From assembly GCA_009778355.1 (NCBI GenBank), contig WRJY01000309.1:1-13242 (forward strand): 13,242 nucleotides of DNA, given 5' to 3'. A model generated the notes under the pieces. That model made no database searches and was not told the DNA's origin. It saw nothing but the letters and a program-made list of their open reading frames with translations. The position numbers and the translations under genes are program-made. Origin of the DNA: Desulfovibrionaceae bacterium (lineage in GTDB: Bacteria; Pseudomonadota; Gammaproteobacteria; Burkholderiales; Burkholderiaceae_C). Positions 1 to 6,306 of this stretch are shown here, one piece after another (the first letter of the stretch is position 1; each line of letters starts with the position of its first letter).

Positions 1-1
1 C

Positions 2-238
2 ATTCGTTTCATCCGCTGCGACCTGCTCGATGGCAGCAGCGGCCAGTGGGGCCACAAACCGCTGGAGGAATCGATGCACCCGTACTACTCAGGCTGCTGT
101 CACATGAACTTCGTGTGCTGCGCGCATCGCTGGGCGATGCGCCCGACGATGACGAACACCCGTAGCCATCAACCCGGATGGGCGCACGACCGCGACAGCG
201 GCGTGTGCCGGCATTCCTTTTTACCGGAGTCATCATGA
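2..238 (+). CDS. C-terminal fragment of an unrecognised protein
   Basis: An open frame enters from the left edge and ends in a TGA that overlaps the ATG of the next gene (ATGA at 235-238). Third positions are mostly G or C along the whole frame, as in the neighbouring genes. The visible peptide has WGHKPLEESMHPYYSGC followed by a Cys/His-rich stretch (CCHMNFVCCAHRW). The W-G-x-K...ESMxPYY pattern recalls, from memory only, the end of DUF6927-type proteins, so the family is not firmly assigned. Another frame ends at a TAG near 165 with an acidic tail (DAPDDDEHP), so a frameshift or an earlier true end cannot be excluded. The start lies outside the window and no function is proposed. Confidence 0.42.
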   Translation: MRFIRCDLLDGSSGQWGHKPLEESMHPYYSGCCHMNFVCCAHRWAMRPTMTNTRSHQPGWAHDRDSGVCRHSFLPESS

Positions 239-846
239 ATCTCTATCGCATCGAGGAATACCCCGAAATCTGGGCCGACGCCTGTCTGCGCGACAGCGAA
301 GGCCGCTTCATGTTCCTGTCGCTGTACGGTCGCGACGGCTCGCTGATGCAGTTTCTGGCTGCCATGGAGTTGGGCGAGAGCGAACGCGGCGTGCAGCGTT
401 TTCATCTGCAGGCCGCCGATGGCCAGCGCCACTTGGTGGACGTGGGCGGCGCCCAGCGGCTGGCCAAGCACGCCGGCAAGCTGCCCAGGCAGAACCTGTT
501 CGGCCCTTTGAACCACCTGTGGGTGTTCGACAAAAGCCTGCAAACGCCTGACCAGGCCAACCGCATCGGCTGGGCGCTGCACAGCACCGCGGCCGGCCGG
601 CAGGAAACGACCGGTCTGGCCGATCGCGTCTGGCAGCTCATCAACGCGCTCTCGCCGGTGGCCCTTCAAGACCACTGGCGCGAGCCGGTTTTGAGCTGGT
701 GCCGCAACAAGGGCGCTACCCAACTCATGGACAGCAGCCTGTATCCGGCCCTCGGGCCGGTGCAGGCCATGCGCGTGAGCCTGACCGATCACTTCACGGC
801 TTTCATCAGCCAGGAGGTGCGTCAGCGCCGCCTGCTGCTGACCTGA
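235..846 (+). CDS. Hypothetical 203-aa protein upstream of SNF2 helicase
   Basis: The product starts MNLYRIEEYPEIWADAC and ends RQRRLLLT. The ATG at 235 is chosen over an in-frame ATG at 178 because GGAG (226-229) lies 5 nt upstream and the ATG overlaps the preceding stop as ATGA. No signal peptide, membrane helix or nucleotide-binding motif is visible. The protein looks soluble and mixed alpha/beta, with a Trp-rich middle (LWVF, IGWAL, VWQLI). I do not recognise the family. It is the last gene before the helicase at 969, separated by a 122-nt structured leader, so it may share a transcript and possibly a process with that helicase. This is inferred from position only. Confidence 0.75.
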   Translation: MNLYRIEEYPEIWADACLRDSEGRFMFLSLYGRDGSLMQFLAAMELGESERGVQRFHLQAADGQRHLVDVGGAQRLAKHAGKLPRQNLFGPLNHLWVFDKSLQTPDQANRIGWALHSTAAGRQETTGLADRVWQLINALSPVALQDHWREPVLSWCRNKGATQLMDSSLYPALGPVQAMRVSLTDHFTAFISQEVRQRRLLLT

Positions 847-856
847 CGGCCCGGCA

Positions 857-908
857 TTTTTCTTTTTTTTCTCTTTTCTCTTTTCTCTTTTTCTTTCTTT
901 CTTTTTTC
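857..908 (+). repeat. 52-nt all-pyrimidine tract with 27-nt mirror repeat
   Basis: Every base from 857 to 908 on the plus strand is T or C. Positions 866-892 form a perfect mirror repeat centred on 879 (TTTTT, then CTCTTTTCTCTTTTCTC, then TTTTT). Polypurine/polypyrimidine mirror repeats can adopt intramolecular triplex (H-DNA), and the RNA copy would be a U-rich unstructured leader. It lies between the 203-aa gene and the helicase start. No GC-rich stem sits directly upstream, so it does not look like a plus-strand intrinsic terminator. Confidence 0.85.
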
Positions 909-912
909 ACCC

Positions 913-932
913 CGCGGGGAACCGGCCCCGCG
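913..932 (+). promoter_or_regulatory. GC hairpin in helicase leader
   Basis: CGCGGGG (913-919) and CCCCGCG (926-932) are perfect complements around the 6-nt loop AACCGG. The 7-bp all-GC stem follows the U-rich tract and precedes the hairpin covering the ribosome binding site. No T tract follows it, so it is more likely a leader structure than a terminator. Its role is inferred. Confidence 0.55.
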
Positions 933-934
933 CT

Positions 935-966
935 GGTTCTCCGCGTTCACCAAACCACGGAGAACC
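935..966 (+). promoter_or_regulatory. Hairpin burying the helicase ribosome binding site
   Basis: GGTTCTCCG (935-943) and CGGAGAACC (958-966) are perfect 9-bp complements with a 14-nt loop. The right arm contains the Shine-Dalgarno GGAG (959-962), which sits 6 nt before the ATG at 969. When folded, the site would be sequestered, which is the classic layout for translational control by a ligand, a protein, temperature or ribosome traffic. No known riboswitch fold is recognised, so the trigger is unknown. Confidence 0.6.
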
Positions 967-968
967 TC

Positions 969-3311
969 ATGGAAATCATCGAAACCACCGGCCTGGCCGA
1001 TGCCATCGTCCTGGACGAAGCAGCCGAAGGCGCCGCACCCCCCGAATCCGCCGCCAGCGAGGCCGGCGCGCACATGGCCCTGGCCGAACTGATCGAATCC
1101 TGCGGCGCGGATCTGCTGACCCAGGTGCGCTCGCAGAACCCGCCGGTCTATGACCCGGCGATCGAGGAAGGCACGCCCAACTGGCTTGCGCACCAGGCCA
1201 TTCTGGATGGCTTGAAGCGCAAGCCCTTCAAGGCCCAGGCCGATGTCGCACACACCGTCCGCAAGTTGCTGGTGGAGCAAAACCAGCCCGCGGCGGTCAT
1301 CAATGCCGAAATGGGCACGGGCAAGACCATGATGGCCATTTGCGCGGCCGCCCTGATGCAAAAGACCCATCCGCGTACCCTGGTGATCTCGCCGCCGCAC
1401 CTGGTCTACAAGTGGCGGCGCGAGATCCTCGAGACGGTGCCGGGCGCCAAGGTCTGGGTGCTCAACGGGCCCGATACCTTGCGCAAGCTGCTCATGCTGC
1501 GCCAGTCGCTGGGCCTGAAGTCCCAACAGCCGGAGTTCTTCGTGCTCGGGCGCGTGCGCATGCGCATGGGTTTTCACTGGAGAGCGGCTTTCATCGAGCT
1601 GCGCCAGCGCGCAGACGGCCAGACTTTCACGCTGGCCGCGTGCCCGGACTGCATGACGCCGATCACGCGCCAGGACGCCGAAGGGCGCCTGGCGCCGATT
1701 TCCGCCGAGTGGGCCAAGGCCAACTTGAGCGAGCGGCGCATGAAGTGTGAGCACTGCGGCAGCGCGCTGTGGACGCTGATGCACAGCGGCAAGCCGGCCG
1801 GGTCGATGTACGAGCTGGTGCTGTCTGCCTTGAAGCAGATGCCCACCATTGGCGACAAGACCGCCCGGCGCCTGCTGGACGTGTTCGGCGAGAACGCCCT
1901 CAGCGCGATGCTCGAAGACAACGTGTACGAGTTCGTCAACCTGCTGGACGGCAACGGCGATCTGGTGTTCAGTGACCGGCAGGCCGCGCGCATGGAGCGG
2001 TCGCTGGCCAGCTTCGAGTTCAGCGTCGGCCAGGGCGGCTATCAGCCCAGCGAGTTCATAAAGCGCCATTTTCCGCGCAATTACTTCGGCCTGCTGGTGG
2101 TGGACGAAGGGCACGAGTACAAGAACGAGGGTTCGGCCCAAGGCCAGGCCATGGGCGTGCTGGCCAGTCAGTGCGGCAAGACGCTGTTGCTGACCGGCAC
2201 GCTGATGGGCGGCTACGCCGACGATTTGTTTCACCTGCTGTGGCGGCTCGATCCGGCCCGCATGATCGAAGACGGCTTCAAGCCGGGCAAGAGCGGCTCC
2301 ATGGGGCCGGCGGCGATGGCGTTCATGCGCGAGCATGGCGTGCTCAAGGACGTCTACAAGGAGTCCAGCGGCGCGTCGCACCGCACCGCCCAGGGCAAGC
2401 AGATCACGCTTCGCACCAGCAAAGCGCCGGGGTTCGGCCCGGTCGGCATCATGCGCTACGTGCTGCCGGTCACGGTGTTCCTGAAGCTGCGCGACATTGG
2501 GCAAAAGGTGTTGCCGCCGTATGAGGAGCAGTTCATCGACGTGGCGATGGCCGAAGAACAGGCGGGCGCGTACACGCGGATGCAAATCGCCCTGGTCAAC
2601 GAACTGAAGGCGGCGCTGGCCCAAAAGGACAGTACGCTGCTTGGCGTGGTGATGAACGTGCTGCTGGCCTGGCCGGACTGCTGTTTCCGGCAGGAAAGGG
2701 TTGTGCATCCGCACAGCAAGAAACTGCTGTACTTGCAGGCGCCGGTGTTCGCTGAAAGCGATGCGATGCCCAAGGAGCAGGAGTTGCTGCGCATCTGCAA
2801 GGCAGAAAAGGCGCAGGGCCGCAAGGTTCTGGTCTATTCGATCTACACCGGCGCGCGCGACACGACGGCGCGCCTGAAGTCTCGACTGGAGCAGGAAGGC
2901 TTGAAGGTGGCCGTGCTGCGCGCCAGCGTGGACGCTGCCCGCCGCGAGGACTGGGTGGCCGAGCAGGTGGAGCGCGGCATCGACGTGCTGGTCTGTAACC
3001 CGGAGCTGGTCAAGACCGGCCTGGATCTGCTGGAGTTCCCGACGATTGTTTTTTTGCAGTCGGGCTATAACGTCTATACCGTGCAGCAGGCGGCCAGGCG
3101 CTCATGGCGCATCGGCCAGAAGAAGCCGGTCAAGGTGCTGTTCCTGGGCTACGCCAACTCAACCCAGATGGACTGTCTCAAGCTCATGGCCAAGAAGATC
3201 GCCGTGTCTCAATCGACTTCGGGCGATATGCCCGATTCGGGCCTGGACGTGCTCAACGACGCCGGCGACAGCCTGGAAGTGGCGCTGGCCAAAAAGCTGA
3301 TCAACGGCTGA
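969..3311 (+). CDS. SNF2-type DNA helicase with zinc and HhH insertions
   Basis: A 780-aa superfamily 2 ATPase, probably a nucleic-acid translocase. Walker A is AEMGTGKT (113-120), motif II is DEGH (379-382), motif III is LLTGT (407-411), and motif VI is QQAARRSWRIGQ (706-717), whose RxGQ ending is typical of SNF2 proteins. The gap between motifs I and II is about 260 residues. It holds a four-cysteine zinc-knuckle candidate (CPDC 225-228 and CEHC 260-263) and a helix-hairpin-helix-like segment (MPTIGDKTARRLLDVFGENA, 291-310) of the kind seen in RecD2 or UvrC. The ATG at 969 is used because GGAG precedes it by 6 nt. An open frame extending upstream translates the T-rich tract and is judged non-genic. 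A terminator follows 15 nt after the stop. The exact family and substrate are unknown. Confidence 0.9.
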   Translation: MEIIETTGLADAIVLDEAAEGAAPPESAASEAGAHMALAELIESCGADLLTQVRSQNPPVYDPAIEEGTPNWLAHQAILDGLKRKPFKAQADVAHTVRKLLVEQNQPAAVINAEMGTGKTMMAICAAALMQKTHPRTLVISPPHLVYKWRREILETVPGAKVWVLNGPDTLRKLLMLRQSLGLKSQQPEFFVLGRVRMRMGFHWRAAFIELRQRADGQTFTLAACPDCMTPITRQDAEGRLAPISAEWAKANLSERRMKCEHCGSALWTLMHSGKPAGSMYELVLSALKQMPTIGDKTARRLLDVFGENALSAMLEDNVYEFVNLLDGNGDLVFSDRQAARMERSLASFEFSVGQGGYQPSEFIKRHFPRNYFGLLVVDEGHEYKNEGSAQGQAMGVLASQCGKTLLLTGTLMGGYADDLFHLLWRLDPARMIEDGFKPGKSGSMGPAAMAFMREHGVLKDVYKESSGASHRTAQGKQITLRTSKAPGFGPVGIMRYVLPVTVFLKLRDIGQKVLPPYEEQFIDVAMAEEQAGAYTRMQIALVNELKAALAQKDSTLLGVVMNVLLAWPDCCFRQERVVHPHSKKLLYLQAPVFAESDAMPKEQELLRICKAEKAQGRKVLVYSIYTGARDTTARLKSRLEQEGLKVAVLRASVDAARREDWVAEQVERGIDVLVCNPELVKTGLDLLEFPTIVFLQSGYNVYTVQQAARRSWRIGQKKPVKVLFLGYANSTQMDCLKLMAKKIAVSQSTSGDMPDSGLDVLNDAGDSLEVALAKKLING

Positions 3312-3325
3312 TGTGACCCCACTCG

Positions 3326-3361
3326 ACCCACCGCCTGCTTTCGCAGGCCGGTGGGTTTTTT
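3326..3361 (+). terminator. Intrinsic terminator of the helicase gene
   Basis: CCCACCG and CGGTGGG, plus CCTGC and GCAGG, form a 12-bp stem with one bulged C around a TTTC loop. Six T residues follow (3356-3361). It ends the plus-strand transcript 15 nt after the helicase stop. An almost identical element stands on the minus strand at 9173-9212. Confidence 0.9.
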
Positions 3362-3487
3362 ATGCGCTTGGGCAAATGGTTGCGGCAAACCCGCCAAGGC
3401 TACAAGCGGCTTGACGGCCAGCCGGCGTGGTGCTATGGTCTGAATCGTGATCTGCCGGAAGGCATCACGCGGGCGGGCTGTCAAGCA

Positions 3488-4471
3488 TCAGTCTTTTTCG
3501 CATGTTTCACATGACCGCGCAGCCATTCCCAGAGGCCGTCTGAACTTCTGCGGTCGGTAATGCAATCCACGCGGATGATGGCGCTCCAGCAACTCGCGCA
3601 GATGCGCGGTCGAGGTGCTTACGTAGACCGTGGTCGTCTGAAGATGGCTATGGCCGAGCAGCATCTGGATCACCCGCAAATTGGCGCCGCCATGGTACAG
3701 GTGCGTTGCGAAGGCATGGCGCAGCGAGTGCGCCGTCAGCAGCGGCTGGCCCGACGCGGCGGCATACCGCTTGATAAAGCGCCGCAGCACGGGATAGGTC
3801 AGCTCCCCGGAGCGCGTGTCGTTGACGAAACACTGATCGATGGGCCCGGCTTGGCGCAGCAGGTGCGGCCTGGCCGCACGGGCGTAGTAGCGCAGCCACG
3901 TGGCCGCGTGGTCGCCGTAGATCACCAGTCGCTCGCGCAAGCCCTTGCCCATCACCTTGATGCAGCGGTCTTTCGCGCCGGCGCTGACTTGGTGGCACTT
4001 CAACCCGATCAGTTCGCTGGCGCGCAGGCCGCTGGCGTACAGCAGTTCCATGATCGCGCGATCACGAATGCCGGCCACGGTGCGGGTATCGGGCTGGGCG
4101 AGCAATCCATGGATCGCACTGAGCGCCGGCGTGTACCGTGGTTGCCACGTTCGATGCCGGACGGGCCTGGTAATGAATTGCCAGGGATCGCTGTCGATCA
4201 ACCCCTCGAGATGCGCCCAGCGGTACAGGCGGCGCAGCACCCACACGCGCCGGTCCACCGTCTTGTCCGCCTGACTCGCCACGATGGCGCCCAGCCAGGC
4301 CAGCAGGTCGCCCGGCGTCACCTCATGCCAGGATCGCTGGTTGACTGTCAGCCAATGCGCCCACAGGGCCAATTCATAGCGCACGCCACGCATTGTGCTG
4401 GCGGCCAATCCAGCGCCCCAGGCAAGCTCGTACTGAAAGGCCTGCCAGGCATGACACCACTCCAATGCCAT
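3488..4471 (-). CDS. XerD-like tyrosine recombinase
   Basis: A 327-aa site-specific tyrosine recombinase. The N-terminal half (about 1-105) is a core-binding, SAM-like domain. The catalytic half has all expected residues: R150 (ASGLRASEL), K176 (MGKGLRER), H248-x-x-R251 (HSLRHAFATH), H274 (LLGHSHLQTT) and nucleophile Y283 (TVYVS). A normal Xer protein ends near the HHPR seen at 298-301; this one carries about 26 extra basic, Cys-containing residues. The ATG at 4471 is chosen over an upstream start at 4513 because GGAGG (4480-4484) lies 8 nt before it. It sits inside an apparent mobile element, back to back with vapBC, so it may move this element or a segment of it, or resolve dimers. No attachment site was identified. 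Confidence 0.93.
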   Translation of the reverse strand: MALEWCHAWQAFQYELAWGAGLAASTMRGVRYELALWAHWLTVNQRSWHEVTPGDLLAWLGAIVASQADKTVDRRVWVLRRLYRWAHLEGLIDSDPWQFITRPVRHRTWQPRYTPALSAIHGLLAQPDTRTVAGIRDRAIMELLYASGLRASELIGLKCHQVSAGAKDRCIKVMGKGLRERLVIYGDHAATWLRYYARAARPHLLRQAGPIDQCFVNDTRSGELTYPVLRRFIKRYAAASGQPLLTAHSLRHAFATHLYHGGANLRVIQMLLGHSHLQTTTVYVSTSTAHLRELLERHHPRGLHYRPQKFRRPLGMAARSCETCEKD

Positions 4472-4763
4472 GATCGTTGCCTCCGCTGTTTTTGGGACAG
4501 CCAGCATAGACAAGGCTGGCCATGCCCCCGGCAGCGTGGCCGTGGAGGATCACACGGTAAATGAGAGTTTTACGGATTGTTGCAATTGGTCGATCGGCGG
4601 AAATTTCGCGGAACCGGCTTCCCTGCACCACTCGATACCGGTCGCAGCAGGTTCAGAGGCTGCGCTGGTCCCATCATCGCGTGTCAGCGGCTCAGATCCA
4701 CGGGGCTTGATTGACGGGCAGCGACGTGATAACATCAAGTTATTACGCAACAGGAGATCAAGC
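4472..4763. other. Divergent intergenic region, xerD / vapB
   Basis: This 292-bp stretch separates the divergently transcribed recombinase and vapBC genes. The vapB-proximal end holds the inverted repeat and possible promoter described separately. The remaining ~250 bp (4472-4707) contains no convincing gene, repeat or insertion-sequence end. Open frames crossing it are shadows or upstream extensions of the flanking genes. Confidence 0.6.
4708..4747 (+). promoter_or_regulatory. Putative vapBC promoter and operator
   Basis: TTGATT (4708-4713) and TAACAT (4730-4735) are 16 bp apart, each matching 4 of 6 consensus positions of a sigma70-type promoter. The -10 overlaps an imperfect inverted repeat, CGTGATAAC (4725-4733) and GTTATTACG (4739-4747), with one mismatched pair and a 5-nt spacer. 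VapB-type antitoxins usually repress their own promoter through such repeats, so autoregulation is the simplest reading. Confidence 0.5.
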
Positions 4764-5000
4764 ATGCCCCAAGGTTTCCGTACTCGCCAGTTCGTGGCAG
4801 GCAACTCCGCCGCTGTCCGAATCCCGGCAAACATGGCGTTTCCGCCCAAAACAGAATTGCTCGTTACCCGTGAAGGAAACACGATCAAGGTAGAGCCACT
4901 GATGCCAACGTTAAGAGACGTGCCGCAGTTGTTCGCCCAACTCGGTAAGTTCCACAGCGGCCAACGCCCAGAATTTGAGGACGTGGAGCGCAAATGGTGA
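4764..5000 (+). CDS. vapB: VapB-like antitoxin (AbrB/SpoVT fold)
   Basis: A 78-aa antitoxin. The N-terminus (RTRQFVAGNSAAVRIPANMAF) has the swapped-hairpin AbrB pattern N-S/x-AVRIP typical of VapB/MazE-like DNA-binding domains. The acidic-aromatic tail (PEFEDVERKW) would be the toxin-binding segment. The ATG at 4764 has GGAG (4753-4756) 7 nt upstream. It overlaps vapC by 7 nt, the usual coupled arrangement. It is likely to neutralise VapC and, with it, to repress the operon through the inverted repeat just upstream. Confidence 0.9.
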   Translation: MPQGFRTRQFVAGNSAAVRIPANMAFPPKTELLVTREGNTIKVEPLMPTLRDVPQLFAQLGKFHSGQRPEFEDVERKW

Positions 5001-5401
5001 AATATCTTTTGGATACAAACATTTGTATTTACCTGATGAAAGAACAGCCGGAATCGGTGACTGAGCGATTCGACAAGTGCGAGCCTGGCGAAATAGCTGT
5101 AAGCGCCGTTACTTGGGCGGAGCTTTGTGTCGGGATAGGCGCTCACAGTGACCGGGCAGTCATGGATGAATTATTTAACAAACTCATTCCTCAAGATTTT
5201 GGAATTAAGGCGGCATTTATTTTTGGCGAATTATCAAGAAAATTTCCGAATCGTAAAATAAATTTCGACCGAATGATTGCCGCTCACGCCATGGCGCTCG
5301 ATGTAACCCTCGTCACAAACAACACCGCCGACTTTGATATCTACCAAGGCTCTGGCTTGAAACTGGAAAACTGGGTGAAGTCAAGAGGACGCATCCAGTG
5401 A
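4994..5401 (+). CDS. vapC: VapC-type PIN-domain toxin ribonuclease
   Basis: A 135-aa PIN-domain toxin that appears intact. The acidic metal-binding set is visible: D7 in LLDTN, E43 in WAELCVGI, D92 in FDRMIAAHA and D113 in TNNTADFD. Known VapC toxins cut tRNA or rRNA and stop translation; the target here is unknown. The gene is clearly richer in A+T than its neighbours, especially 5160-5290, suggesting separate acquisition. Its first codons contain a near-perfect palindrome (5013-5028). The TGA stop directly abuts the stop of the convergent gene at 5402, both lying within TGATCA. Confidence 0.93.
   Translation: MVKYLLDTNICIYLMKEQPESVTERFDKCEPGEIAVSAVTWAELCVGIGAHSDRAVMDELFNKLIPQDFGIKAAFIFGELSRKFPNRKINFDRMIAAHAMALDVTLVTNNTADFDIYQGSGLKLENWVKSRGRIQ
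5013..5028 (+). repeat. Inverted repeat inside the vapC start region
   Basis: ATACAAA (5013-5019) and TTTGTAT (5022-5028) are perfect complements separated by CA, about 20 nt after the vapC start codon. The symmetry resembles an operator. The 2-nt spacer is too small for a good RNA loop unless the closing pair opens. The encoded residues (DTNICI) are conserved in PIN toxins, so part of the symmetry may be incidental. Confidence 0.4.
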
Positions 5402-6298
5402 TCAAAACACCGACATGACGATGACGATCGCGCCGACGATCAGCATACCGCGCCGCATGTAGTCCATAAACTCGGCCTTGGTGATCGCGCCCTTGTAATA
5501 CTGCACGAACACGCCCGACATCGCGCTGGCGAGCACCAAAAAGGTGATGGCCACCAGGAACAACTGGATCACGCTGCGCAGCCTGCTCATCGGAATGCCG
5601 GAGCCTTGCTCGAAGCCGGCCGTGATCGCTTCATTCATGCTCATGCAACCGCCACCGGCGTCGCGCACGCAATCGAAACGCCCACCATTGCCATTTCCGT
5701 TGCCATTACCATTGCCGTTGCCGTTGCCATTGCCGTTGTTCGGGTTGCCGGCGATGCGGTCGGCCATGGCGCAAATCGTGGTGCCGTTGCTGTCGGCAAA
5801 GCCCGCGCATGAGCCGGAACGGATCATCGTCTGGCAATTGCCGGTGCCCAGTTGCACGCAGGCCAGCACCAGGTTACCGTCCACCGCGCGGCCATCGAAC
5901 GTGCCCATGGCGATCAACTGCGCCGGCGCGCTGGCTTGAAGGGCCTGTGAAGTCAGCGTTGCCCAGGCATCGACCTGCTGCTGGAGATCCCAAGTACTGA
6001 ATTCCTCTGGTGAAACTTCGGCATATTTACGAATGTTGGCCTTGTTCATTTGCAACACGCCGTAGCAGCATGAACCGTTGTACACGTCCAGTTTTCCACT
6101 GCTCTCGAACATGGCCAGGCTGCCCACGGCATCGGCGTTCGCTTTGAGCCAGGCACTCGCGTTCGGAGAGTTCTGGATGGCACTGGCAACGTCCTGGGCC
6201 GTGACCTTGTTCTGGGCACTGGACACGGCCGGCAGCGTCCCAAGCCAGATGAAGAGGATCAGCGTCAGAAGCCGTGGCAAAGCGAGAAGAGCCGGCAT
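5402..6298 (-). CDS. Lysozyme-like exported protein with Asn-Gly linker and membrane tail
   Basis: A 298-aa protein with several parts. Residues 1-28 are a signal peptide (hydrophobic run, cleavage after SSA). Residues 56-120 look like a lysozyme/lytic-transglycosylase segment: FESSG with candidate catalytic E65, then YGVLQMNKANIRKYA and DLQQQVDAW. A Cys-rich stretch (147-176) follows, then an Asn-Gly repeat (186-205). The last ~80 residues contain two hydrophobic helices (about 243-263 and 284-297), resembling the small TIGR03758-type proteins of conjugative elements. It probably opens peptidoglycan locally while anchored in the inner membrane during conjugation. ATG at 6298 is chosen over a GTG at 6337: it leads directly into the signal peptide, has AGG 7 nt upstream, and avoids overlapping the previous gene. 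It is the last gene of a four-gene operon. Confidence 0.72.
   Translation of the reverse strand: MPALLALPRLLTLILFIWLGTLPAVSSAQNKVTAQDVASAIQNSPNASAWLKANADAVGSLAMFESSGKLDVYNGSCCYGVLQMNKANIRKYAEVSPEEFSTWDLQQQVDAWATLTSQALQASAPAQLIAMGTFDGRAVDGNLVLACVQLGTGNCQTMIRSGSCAGFADSNGTTICAMADRIAGNPNNGNGNGNGNGNGNGNGNGGRFDCVRDAGGGCMSMNEAITAGFEQGSGIPMSRLRSVIQLFLVAITFLVLASAMSGVFVQYYKGAITKAEFMDYMRRGMLIVGAIVIVMSVF
5684..5743 (-). repeat. Hexanucleotide tandem repeat encoding Asn-Gly
   Basis: About nine or ten imperfect 6-bp units of the type GGCAAC (minus strand) encode the alternating Asn-Gly linker of the lysozyme-like membrane protein. Copy number in such repeats can change by slippage in whole-codon steps, which would lengthen or shorten the linker without breaking the frame. 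Confidence 0.85.
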
Positions 6299-6306
6299 AA
6301 AACAAC

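Noticed and set aside
857..908. Pyrimidine tract as a plus-strand intrinsic terminator
   Set aside because: No stable stem lies immediately upstream of the T-rich run; the GC stem is downstream instead.
822..2714. Minus-strand open frame of about 630 codons
   Set aside because: It lies fully antisense to the SNF2 helicase. Its composition (His, Arg, Gln, Ala rich, no motifs) is what GC-rich antisense frames give, and the plus strand has a complete helicase motif set.
3362..3514. Possible 50-aa plus-strand gene just after the helicase terminator
   Set aside because: The ATG follows the terminator T tract directly, has no ribosome binding site, and the frame overlaps the recombinase 3' end. 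No recognisable motif.
3560..4564. Plus-strand open frame of about 334 codons
   Set aside because: It is antisense to the tyrosine recombinase, whose catalytic residues are all present on the minus strand.
4550..4700. Possible insertion-sequence remnant upstream of vapB
   Set aside because: No terminal inverted repeats, target duplication or transposase-like translation could be supported in either strand.
5684..5743. Tandem hexamer array as a CRISPR or intergenic satellite
   Set aside because: The units are 6 bp with no spacers, in frame inside a coding gene, and encode an Asn-Gly linker.
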